Below are positions 1 through 5,510 of a stretch of DNA of 6,883 bases, one piece after another. Both the position numbers and the translations under genes were made by a program. The notes beneath the pieces were generated by a model. That model had not been told where the DNA came from. It made no database searches and saw nothing but the letters and a program-made list of their open reading frames with translations. Numbering within the stretch: the first letter of the stretch is position 1; every line of letters starts with the position of its first letter. Source of the DNA: CAVPGH01 sp046726955 (GTDB lineage Bacteria > Acidobacteriota > Vicinamibacteria > Fen-336); assembly GCA_046726955.1 (NCBI GenBank), contig JBKPBQ010000277.1, positions 1 through 6,883 on the forward strand, read 5' to 3'.

Positions 1-64
1 CAGACATCACCAGATGCCTTCCGATGCGGAGGAGGAACCATCTCCCTTCCGAACGGCTCCCCGC

Positions 65-820
65 TCACTCTTCCGCTTCGCCTCCTTCTTCGTGCAGGAT
101 CTCCACCTCGGGGGCCGGCTCCTGCTCTTGCACCACGATCACAGTGCCGGGCTCCTCCATCACGACCGGCTCCTCTGCGGGCTCCACCGACGCGGTCTCA
201 CGTGGGAATGCCACCGCGATCTGCTCTACAGCACTCCCCGTCTCCGATGGCACCGCCTCCATCGGTCCTGCTGAGGATGACTCGGCATCGCGGCTTTCTT
301 CGCCCACGACGTCCACCTCGATGTCCGGTTCTTCCTCTCGCGCCGCGATCTCAGTGCCTGGATCCTCCGTCTCCACCGCAGGCTCAGGTGCCCGCGGCTC
401 CCCTGCCGTTTCCGGGGTCACCCGCTGTCCCGAAACCAGCACCCGCACTCGTGGCTTTCCCCCCGAGAGAGACAGATCGCCCACGATGGCGTAGTCCCTC
501 TGGGCGAGGAGCGTCTCCAGGCCTTCGCGCAGCGAGAGGTCTGCAAAGCGGACGGAGACCAGCTCCTGCAGCGCATCGAGGCCCTGAATCTCGATGCCGC
601 TCCGTCTGGCCACCTCGCGGAGGATCTGTGCGAGGGGCGCACGCTCCGCGCTCACGCTGAGCCTCTCCGCTTTCCACTCGATCGTGGGGGGCGTCTCCGC
701 GGAGACTCTAGAGAAGGAAACCGTGGAGAAAAGGACGAGGAGAAAGGCGAGAGAGAATCTCTCCATCCCACATCGAGAGGCTGGCCTTCTCAGTCGATGT
801 GCGAACCGGTAGGTAGACAT
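65..820 (-). CDS. Exported STN-like (secretin/TonB N-terminal) domain protein with acidic tail
   Basis: 251 aa from the ATG at 820; an in-frame ATG at 766 (Met19) gives a compact signal peptide (MERF, hydrophobic run, VSA|E at residues 39-42) and is an equally plausible start. The upstream ATG has a weak SD-like GAAGGGA; the inner one has none I can see. Residues about 48-107 (IEWKAERLSVSAERAPLAQI through EGLETLLA) have the beta-alpha-beta pattern of the STN domain found at the N terminus of secretins and TonB-dependent transducers: a short strand, a helix with 'LAQILREVARRSGI', then 'VSVRFADLSLREGLETLL'. In those proteins the domain mediates protein contacts in the periplasm. No secretin pore or TonB plug/barrel follows. 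Residues 136-251 are rich in Glu, Pro, Val and Ala, probably disordered and strongly acidic, with an internal repeat (residues about 152-175 and 222-245). Codon use looks less GC-biased than in the downstream genes. Export and the STN fold are reasonably supported; the function is unknown. Confidence 0.8.
   Translation of the reverse strand: MSTYRFAHRLRRPASRCGMERFSLAFLLVLFSTVSFSRVSAETPPTIEWKAERLSVSAERAPLAQILREVARRSGIEIQGLDALQELVSVRFADLSLREGLETLLAQRDYAIVGDLSLSGGKPRVRVLVSGQRVTPETAGEPRAPEPAVETEDPGTEIAAREEEPDIEVDVVGEESRDAESSSAGPMEAVPSETGSAVEQIAVAFPRETASVEPAEEPVVMEEPGTVIVVQEQEPAPEVEILHEEGGEAEE
86..367 (-). repeat. Diverged intragenic duplication in the acidic tail of the STN protein
   Basis: Bases 86-157 and 296-367 align without gaps at an offset of 210 bases. 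My manual count is 55 identical bases of 72. They encode residues 222-245 and 152-175 of the STN protein, sharing the pattern E-[DE]-P-G-T-x-I-x-x-x-E-x-E-P-x-x-E-V-[DE]-x-x-x-E-E. Similarity continues more weakly upstream of each copy (ETA..EP..EP.V). The 210-base offset keeps the reading frame, so the tail probably grew by duplication of a segment of about 70 codons followed by divergence. Confidence 0.6.
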
Positions 821-1037
821 CGTTGGATTCCCTTCGGAGGGAGGACCGGGACTCAGGCTCCGACGGTCACACCAGGCTCGACGTCAAGCCCCTTGGCGAC
901 CTTGAGCCTCTAACTTGGAGGGAAGTTGCCCGTCAGCGATGGACGACCAGATGTGAGCAGAATCTAGGCACCATCATGGATCATGTCAAGAGTGTGGGCC
1001 GCTCCGAGTGACGCTCGACGGTGATAATGTGCGCCCA
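821..1037. other. Intergenic region between divergent genes, no convincing gene
   Basis: 217 bases separate the divergent starts of the STN protein gene and the oxidoreductase gene. Base composition is visibly less GC-rich than in the flanking plus-strand genes. There is a small hairpin at 829-842 (TCCCT, loop TCGG, AGGGA); read on the minus strand it would include the SD-like GAAGGGA of the ATG at 820. A second weak inverted repeat is AACTT/AAGTT at 912-927. A GATAAT at 1023-1028 resembles a -10 element but has no recognisable -35, and would put transcription start almost at the ATG at 1038. A short open frame at 823-1011 starts with TTG, has no ribosome binding site and lacks the local codon bias, so I do not call it. 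Confidence 0.5.
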
Positions 1038-2051
1038 ATGAAGGTCTTCGAAATCCAGAAGAGCTTCGGCCTGGACTCCCTCGTCCTCGCGGAGCGTCCG
1101 AACCAGGAGCCCGGCCCGCGCCAGGTGCTCGTGGCGATGCGCGCCTTCTCGCTCAACTACCGCGACCTCCTGATGGTCCGCGGGCAGTACTACCCGAAGC
1201 AGCCGCTCCCGCTCGTCCCGCTGTCCGACGGCGTGGGCGAGGTCGTGCGCGTGGGGGCCGGCGTCACGCGCGTCAAGCCCGGAGACCGCGTGTCGCCGAT
1301 CTTCTGCCAGAAATGGATCGCGGGCCCGCCCACCAAGGCGAAGCTGCTCACGGCGCTCGGAGGGCCGCTCGACGGGACGCTCGCCGAGCAGATGGTGCTC
1401 GACGAGGAGGGTGTCGTCGTCGTGCCCTCCCATCTCTCCGACGAGGAGGCCGCGACGCTTCCCTGCGCGGCCGTGACCGCGTGGAGCGCGCTCGTCGAGC
1501 AGGGCGGCCTTCGTGCCGGCGACACGGTCGTCGTGCTCGGCACGGGCGGTGTCGCGATCTTCGCCCTGCAGTTCGCCAAGCTGACGGGGGCGCGCGTCGT
1601 CGTGACCTCGAGCAGCGACGCCAAGCTCGAGCGCGCGAAGAGCCTGGGCGCCGACGACCTCGTGAACTACAAGACGACGCCGGACTGGGACAAGAAGGTG
1701 AAGGAGCTCACCGGCGGGGTGGGAGCCGACCACGTGCTCGAGGTGGGAGGCGGAGGGACGTTCGCGCGCTCCGTGCGCGCGGTGCGCCCCGGCGGGCACA
1801 TCAGCCTCATCGGCGTCCTCGCCGGCGCTTCGACCGAAGTGAACCTCGCGCCCATCCTCATGCAGAACATCCGCGTGCAGGGCGTGATCGTGGGCAGCCG
1901 CGAGACCTTCGAGGCCATGAACCGCGCGGTCGCGCAGCACCGGCTGCGTCCGGTGGTGGACCGCGTCTTCCCGTTCGCCGAGGCGCGGTCGGCCTTCGAG
2001 CACCTGGCCGGCCAGGGACACTTCGGCAAGATCGCCATCCGGATGGGATGA
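1038..2051 (+). CDS. Zinc-independent MDR alcohol dehydrogenase / quinone oxidoreductase family protein
   Basis: 337 aa from the ATG at 1038; a GTG at 1008 would add 10 residues, but homologues of this type begin close to 'MKVFEIQKSFGLDSL', so I prefer 1038. The N-terminal GroES-like domain (about 25-125) has 'SLNYRDLLMVRGQY' (Asn40-Asp43), where zinc-dependent alcohol dehydrogenases carry a zinc-binding Cys, and it lacks the four-Cys structural zinc lobe. This places it with zinc-independent quinone oxidoreductase-like members. The Rossmann domain follows: 'VVVLGTGGVAIFALQFAK' (Gly168-Val172 nucleotide loop) and 'VVVTSSSDAKLERAKSLGAD', where Ser191-193 at the end of the second strand rather than an acidic residue suggests NADP(H). 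It ends in the family-typical 'GHFGKIAIRM'. It probably catalyses NAD(P)H-linked reduction or oxidation of a carbonyl, quinone or alcohol in the cytoplasm; the substrate cannot be read from sequence. Its stop overlaps the next start (ATGA, 2048-2051), so it heads a probable three-gene operon. Confidence 0.93.
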   Translation: MKVFEIQKSFGLDSLVLAERPNQEPGPRQVLVAMRAFSLNYRDLLMVRGQYYPKQPLPLVPLSDGVGEVVRVGAGVTRVKPGDRVSPIFCQKWIAGPPTKAKLLTALGGPLDGTLAEQMVLDEEGVVVVPSHLSDEEAATLPCAAVTAWSALVEQGGLRAGDTVVVLGTGGVAIFALQFAKLTGARVVVTSSSDAKLERAKSLGADDLVNYKTTPDWDKKVKELTGGVGADHVLEVGGGGTFARSVRAVRPGGHISLIGVLAGASTEVNLAPILMQNIRVQGVIVGSRETFEAMNRAVAQHRLRPVVDRVFPFAEARSAFEHLAGQGHFGKIAIRMG

Positions 2052-2680
2052 GGGGACGCCTCGTCCTCGTGATGTCCTGGCTGCTGGCGGAAGCGGGGTG
2101 CGGCGGGGGCCGAGGGCCGCTCGTGGCGTTCCTGGGCGACAGCCTGACCTCGGGATGGCGGCTCTCGGCGGAAGAGGCGTACCCGGCGATCCTCCGGCGC
2201 ACGCTCGCCGAGAAGGGCCGGCCCGTGCGCGTCCTGAACGCCGGCGTGAGCGGGGAGACGGCGGCCGAGGGGGCGCGGCGGCTCCCCAAGGTCCTCGCTC
2301 TCAAGCCGGACGTGCTGGTCGTCGCCCTCGGGATCAACGACGGCCTCCGCGGCCTGCCCCTGGAGATGACGGAGTCCGCGCTCCGCGGCATCGTGCGGGA
2401 TGCGCAGGCCGCGGGCGCGCTCGTCCTCCTCGCAGGGATGCGCATCCCCGCGCGTCCCGGCGCCGAGGAGTATGCGCGGCGGTTCGGCGAGATCTACCCG
2501 CGCCTGGCCGCGGAGTACAAGGTGCCGCTCGTGCCGTTCCTCCTCGAGCAGACCGCCGGCCACGCCGAGCTCAACTACCCGGACGGGCTTCATCCCAACG
2601 ACGCGGGCCACCGGCGTCTCGCCGAGACCGTGCGCCCCCATCTCGAGCTGCTGCTCGCCCAGGTCCCGGCGGGGAAGTAA
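2048..2680 (+). CDS. GDSL/SGNH-family esterase, TesA-like (arylesterase/lysophospholipase)
   Basis: 210 aa. The frame stays open far upstream inside the preceding gene, but the start is set by the ATGA overlap at 2048 and by the motif order. Block I is 'AFLGDSLTSGW' (nucleophile Ser32), block II 'LNAGVSGETAAEG' (Gly66), block III 'ALGINDGL' (Asn97 in GxND) and block V 'YPDGLHPNDAGH' (Asp179, His182), so all SGNH catalytic and oxyanion residues are present. Length and spacing match the TesA group, which hydrolyses acyl esters or thioesters in the periplasm. The N terminus (MRGRLVLVMSWLLAEAGC) resembles a short signal peptide. Cys18 after Ala-Gly hints at a lipoprotein, but the -3 position is Glu, so the lipobox is degenerate. 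A second ATG at 2072 (Met9) would shorten the leader. Translational coupling to the oxidoreductase is likely; a phosphatase gene follows 13 bases later. Enzyme class is confident; substrate and localisation are not. Confidence 0.93.
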   Translation: MRGRLVLVMSWLLAEAGCGGGRGPLVAFLGDSLTSGWRLSAEEAYPAILRRTLAEKGRPVRVLNAGVSGETAAEGARRLPKVLALKPDVLVVALGINDGLRGLPLEMTESALRGIVRDAQAAGALVLLAGMRIPARPGAEEYARRFGEIYPRLAAEYKVPLVPFLLEQTAGHAELNYPDGLHPNDAGHRRLAETVRPHLELLLAQVPAGK

Positions 2681-2693
2681 CATCGGGACGGGT

Positions 2694-3833
2694 ATGAGAT
2701 CCAGCGAATCGGCTTGGGGGGTGCTCGCGCTGGCGACGATGGCGCTCGCCGCGCCAACGACGTCCGACGGCGACGACACTTGGGACGCCGTCGCACGTGT
2801 CGTCGCTGTCGGGGACGTTCACGGCGACTACGACCAGTTCCTGACGGTGCTGCGCGACACTGGCCTCGTCGACGACAAGGGCCGCTGGTCTGGGGGCAAG
2901 GCCTGGCTCGTGCAGGCCGGCGACCGCGTGGATCGCGGTCCCGACTCGCGCAAGGTGATGGACCTCCTGCAGCGCCTCGAGAAGGAGGCGAAGAAGGCGG
3001 GAGGGGCCGTCCAGGCCCTTCTCGGCAACCACGAGGCCATGAACATGCTCGGGGACCTGCGCTATGTGATCCCAGAGGAGTTCGCGGCCTTCCGGGGTCC
3101 CGACTCCGAGCGGCGGCGCGAGGCCCTATGGCAGGCGCTCCTCGCCGAGCGCAAGAAGCAGGGCGAGCCGGCGCTCGGCGACGAGGACCGCAAGCGCTTC
3201 GACGCCGAGCACCCGTTGGGCTGGGTCGAGCACCGTCTGGCCTTCGCGCCCAACGGCCAGTACGGAGAGTGGCTGAAGCGCGAGAACGCCGTCATCCGGA
3301 TCGGCGACACGCTCTTCCTGCACGGCGGGATCTCCCCGAAGTACGCGGACTTCTCGCTCCGCGACCTGAACGAGAAGATCCGCGTCGAGCTCGCGGAGCC
3401 CGACCCGATGACGGCGCTCCTCTGCCGCGATCCCGACGGCCCGCTCTGGTTCCGCGGCCTCGCCCAGGGCGACCCGTCGCTCGTCCCGCACCTCCAGGCG
3501 GTGCTCGCGAAGCACCAGTGCCGGCGGATGGTCGTCGGCCATACGGTGACCGACGGGAACCTCGTCTTCCCCCGGTATGCGGGACGCGTCGTCCAGATCG
3601 ACGTGGGCCTGTCGAAGGTGTACGGCGGCCCTCCAGCCGCCCTCGTCCTCGAGGAGGGGAAGCCGTTCGTCGTCCACCGCGGCAAGCGCCTCGCTCTCCC
3701 CGAGAGCGACGGCGAGCCTCTCGTGCGCTACGTGCGCGAGGTGGCGGCGCTCGAGCCCAACGCGGAGCGGCTGCAGCCGCTCCTCACCCAGCTCGAGTCG
3801 GCTCTCACTGCGCCGCCGGCGCCGCCACCTTGA
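2694..3833 (+). CDS. Exported PPP-type metallophosphatase (Shewanella-like phosphatase group)
   Basis: 379 aa from the ATG at 2694. The frame is open upstream inside the esterase gene, but this ATG begins a signal peptide (Arg2, hydrophobic 8-19, cleavage near ALA|AP) directly before the catalytic domain. Metallophosphoesterase motifs occur in order: 'VAVGDVHGDYDQF' (Asp41, His43), 'AGDRVDRGPDSRKVMDLL' (Asp77, Asp80, Arg81), 'LLGNHEAMNM' (Asn112, His113), 'LFLHGGISP' (His210) and 'VVGHTV' (His283). GDxHG/GDxVDRG/GNHE is the signature of PPP-family protein phosphatases, which use two metal ions to hydrolyse phosphoesters. HGG instead of HAG, and a charged helical insertion (about 126-197) between GNHE and HGG, recall the bacterial Shewanella-like phosphatases. 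It probably dephosphorylates a protein or small phosphoester outside the cytoplasm. A weak SD-like GGGACGGG precedes the start. The 3' end overlaps the convergent kinase-like gene by 29 bases, so no terminator separates them. Confidence 0.92.
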   Translation: MRSSESAWGVLALATMALAAPTTSDGDDTWDAVARVVAVGDVHGDYDQFLTVLRDTGLVDDKGRWSGGKAWLVQAGDRVDRGPDSRKVMDLLQRLEKEAKKAGGAVQALLGNHEAMNMLGDLRYVIPEEFAAFRGPDSERRREALWQALLAERKKQGEPALGDEDRKRFDAEHPLGWVEHRLAFAPNGQYGEWLKRENAVIRIGDTLFLHGGISPKYADFSLRDLNEKIRVELAEPDPMTALLCRDPDGPLWFRGLAQGDPSLVPHLQAVLAKHQCRRMVVGHTVTDGNLVFPRYAGRVVQIDVGLSKVYGGPPAALVLEEGKPFVVHRGKRLALPESDGEPLVRYVREVAALEPNAERLQPLLTQLESALTAPPAPPP

Positions 3834-4680
3834 CGATGCGCGGCGAGAGGTCGTAGAGGACCCGCGCTTCCCCGAGCGCCGCGATCTTGGCCTGGTAGCA
3901 CTGGACGATGCGGTCGCGGCGGCCGAGGATCGCGTCGATCTGGCCGTCGCTCAAGACCTCGGTGAGCAGCGGCTTCAGCGTCGGCTTGTCCAGCTTCTGC
4001 ATGGCGGCGAATAGCTCCCGCGAGCAGCGATCGCCGAGGTTCTTCTCGCTCTTCAGCTCCTTGAAGATCTTGAACGCGCGCGTGTGGTCGATCATCCAGA
4101 TGTTCCACTCCTTGTCGATGAGCAGGTTCCCGAGATTGCGGTCGAAGTTGTAGATCAGCTGGTCGAACACCCGCACCACGAACATCTGGTGGTTCCACTC
4201 CTCGACGTCGGGGGCGCGCATCTTCTTGTGGTAGCGCTCCTGCTCGCGCATCATCACGTCGTCCACCCACCAGGTGAACGCGGCGTCGCCGTCGCGGTAG
4301 TGGCGGACGACCGTCACCGGGATCATGCCCAGGCCGAGCAGGCGGTCGATGCGGTAGGCGGCGACGTTTCCGCGCCAGCTGTCGTGGAAGTCGAGCTCGA
4401 TGCCCGAGGCGAGCTGGAGCTGTGGCTTGTGCTCGTCGATGGTCTGGATGTGGGCGTCGTGTTCGAAGTCGCCCCGCCGGAGGGTGGCGCGGCTCGAGCC
4501 CGTGATGCCGCCGGGAGCGCCCTTCGTCTTGACGATCTCGGCGCCCCGGAGGAACGCCTCCTTCTCGGCATCGGTGAGGCGAACCACATCGAGCGGCACC
4601 ACGGCCGGCGCGGGCTGGGCAAAGACGAGGCCGGCCGGCGCAAGGGCCGCGAGAAGGAGCGACGGGAACAGCCTGGACAT
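3805..4680 (-). CDS. Exported protein with lipid-kinase/Fam20-like kinase core, uncharacterised
   Basis: 291 aa. The start at 4680 has a good Shine-Dalgarno GGAGG six bases upstream and begins a clear signal peptide (MSRLFPSLLLAALAPAGLVF, cleavage VFA|Q at 21/22); an ATG at 4704 is possible but would lie upstream of that site. The core carries 'GNVAAYRIDRLLGLGMIPVT' (104-123), a helix plus hinge as seen in HipA, PI4-kinase and Fam20-like kinases. Then 'FDQLIYNFDRNLGNLLI' (172-188) contains a DRxxxN catalytic loop (Asp180, Asn185), and 'IWMIDHTRAFK' (194-204) supplies a metal-binding Asp198 in an ID..xAF motif like that of type II PI4-kinases. The ATP-anchoring Lys is uncertain; Lys85 in 'TIDEHK' is one candidate. 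'HDAHIQTIDEHK' and 'TWWVDDVMM' resemble an uncharacterised family I recall from acidobacterial genomes. ATP-dependent phosphotransfer outside the cytoplasm is inference; it could be inactive or use another nucleotide. It is convergent with an exported phosphatase and divergent from imuA. Confidence 0.85.
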   Translation of the reverse strand: MSRLFPSLLLAALAPAGLVFAQPAPAVVPLDVVRLTDAEKEAFLRGAEIVKTKGAPGGITGSSRATLRRGDFEHDAHIQTIDEHKPQLQLASGIELDFHDSWRGNVAAYRIDRLLGLGMIPVTVVRHYRDGDAAFTWWVDDVMMREQERYHKKMRAPDVEEWNHQMFVVRVFDQLIYNFDRNLGNLLIDKEWNIWMIDHTRAFKIFKELKSEKNLGDRCSRELFAAMQKLDKPTLKPLLTEVLSDGQIDAILGRRDRIVQCYQAKIAALGEARVLYDLSPRIVKVAAPAAQ

Positions 4681-4686
4681 CGTTTG

Positions 4687-4691
4687 CCTCC
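4687..4691 (-). promoter_or_regulatory. Shine-Dalgarno for the kinase-like gene
   Basis: GGAGG on the minus strand, six bases before the ATG at 4680. It is the clearest ribosome binding site in the window, and it favours 4680 over the in-frame ATG at 4704, which lies upstream of it. Confidence 0.7.
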
Positions 4692-4706
4692 GAGAGGGGG
4701 GCACTG

Positions 4707-4712
4707 ATTGTA
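4707..4712 (-). promoter_or_regulatory. Possible -10 element for the kinase-like gene
   Basis: TACAAT on the minus strand matches the TATAAT consensus at five of six positions and lies 26 bases before the ATG, giving a short leader that includes the GGAGG. No good -35 is found 16-18 bases upstream, so the promoter is weak or activator-dependent if real. Confidence 0.3.
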
Positions 4713-4726
4713 GAGAAAGTCGGGGC

Positions 4727-4755
4727 TTGACAGGGGTTTTTTCTGGAGACAGGAT
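4727..4755 (+). promoter_or_regulatory. Candidate sigma70-type promoter for imuAB
   Basis: A perfect -35 TTGACA (4727-4732) is followed after 17 bases by CAGGAT (4750-4755), which keeps only the A, A and T of TATAAT. The start codon of imuA lies 26 bases downstream. GACAGG occurs twice, at 4729-4734 and 4748-4753, bracketing a T-run, so the spacer could hold an operator. I see no match to the proteobacterial (CTG-N10-CAG) or Firmicutes-type LexA box. SOS control would be expected from the family but is not shown by the sequence. Confidence 0.4.
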
Positions 4756-4781
4756 AGCGAAGAAAAAGCGAAATAGACTGG

Positions 4782-5486
4782 ATGCCCGCCGCCACCAAGG
4801 CCGCCCTCGAAGACCTGCTCCGTCTACGCCGGCTGCAGCGAGACGCGCCGCCGCTGCGCGGAGAGGACCGCCGCCCCCGGGCCCTCCCCTCGGGGGTCGG
4901 GACGGTGGACGCGCTCCTCGGCGGCGGCTTCCCGCGCGGGGAGCTGTCCGAGGTCCACGGCCCCGCGTCCGCGGGACGCACCGGCCTCGTCCTGTCCCTG
5001 CTCGCGCGCACCACGCGAGCGGGCGCCATCGCCGCCCTCGTCGATCCCGCAGATCGCTTCGACCCCGCCTCCGCCGCCTCCGCCGGCGTCGATCTTCCCC
5101 GGCTCCTCTGGCTGCGCGGGGCGAGGGGACCCCAGGCCCTTCCTTCGGCGGTGTCCGCGGTCGGTACGGTCGCCGGATCCGGCCTCTTCGACGTCGTCGT
5201 CCTCGATCTCGCCGACGCCTCCGGTCCGGAGCTCCGCCGGCTCCCCGGCCCCACCTGGATCCGCCTGCAGCGCGTCGTCGAAGAGTCGACGACCGCCCTC
5301 CTCCTCGTCGCCTCCGCCCACGTGGCGAAGAGCCCCGGCGGCGCGAGCCTGGCCCTCCGGTCCTCGCGGCCGGCCTGGTCGGGGCCGCCGGGTCCCGGCC
5401 GTCTCCTCGCGGCGCTCGAGACCGAGGCGCAATCCGGCATCCACGCCCCGCGCCGCGCGTCGTTCGCGCTGCGCGCCTTCTCCTGA
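4782..5486 (+). CDS. imuA: ImuA, RecA-like mutasome accessory protein
   Basis: 234 aa, start ATG at 4782, no clear Shine-Dalgarno. The N-terminal helix (about 6-20) is followed by 'LPSGVGTVDALLGGGFPRGE' (35-54), the RecA-type lead-in seen in ImuA/SulA-like proteins, and 'SEVHGPASAGRTGLVLSLLA' (56-75) at the Walker A position. Residues 60-67 read GPASAGRT, with Arg66 where RecA has the catalytic Lys (GPESSGKT). A Walker B-like strand 'LFDVVVLDLAD' ends in Asp142, and 'TALLLVASAHVAKSPGGASL' (171-190) matches the later RecA-core strand. ImuA cooperates with ImuB and the error-prone polymerase ImuC (DnaE2) in damage-induced mutagenesis. Identity rests on the RecA-like core together with the adjacent imuB, 24 bases downstream in the same frame and separated by two stop codons. 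The substituted Lys suggests weak or absent ATP hydrolysis, which fits an adaptor role. Confidence 0.85.
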   Translation: MPAATKAALEDLLRLRRLQRDAPPLRGEDRRPRALPSGVGTVDALLGGGFPRGELSEVHGPASAGRTGLVLSLLARTTRAGAIAALVDPADRFDPASAASAGVDLPRLLWLRGARGPQALPSAVSAVGTVAGSGLFDVVVLDLADASGPELRRLPGPTWIRLQRVVEESTTALLLVASAHVAKSPGGASLALRSSRPAWSGPPGPGRLLAALETEAQSGIHAPRRASFALRAFS

Positions 5487-5510
5487 GCGGCCTCCTGATC
5501 CGGCGGCGCC

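Noticed and set aside
1..64. Possible terminator or gene end at the left edge of the window.
   Set aside because: No stable hairpin with a T-run on either strand and no frame that looks coding; too short to say more.
823..1011. A 62-codon plus-strand open frame in the intergenic region, starting with TTG.
   Set aside because: No ribosome binding site, no codon bias like the neighbours, and no recognisable motif.
981..2021. A 346-codon minus-strand open frame antisense to the oxidoreductase gene.
   Set aside because: His/Arg/Glu-rich translation with no family resemblance; the plus-strand frame is a clear MDR oxidoreductase.
1313..2047. Open upstream extension of the esterase frame into the oxidoreductase gene.
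   Set aside because: The extension translates to Arg-rich nonsense; the leader and GDSL motif begin at 2048, where an ATGA overlap gives a natural start.
2400..2693. Open upstream extension of the phosphatase frame into the esterase gene.
   Set aside because: The extension is Arg/Ser-rich and would bury the signal peptide that starts at 2694.
3805..3860. Possible bidirectional terminator between the convergent phosphatase and kinase-like genes.
   Set aside because: The coding regions overlap, and I find no hairpin followed by a T-run in either direction.
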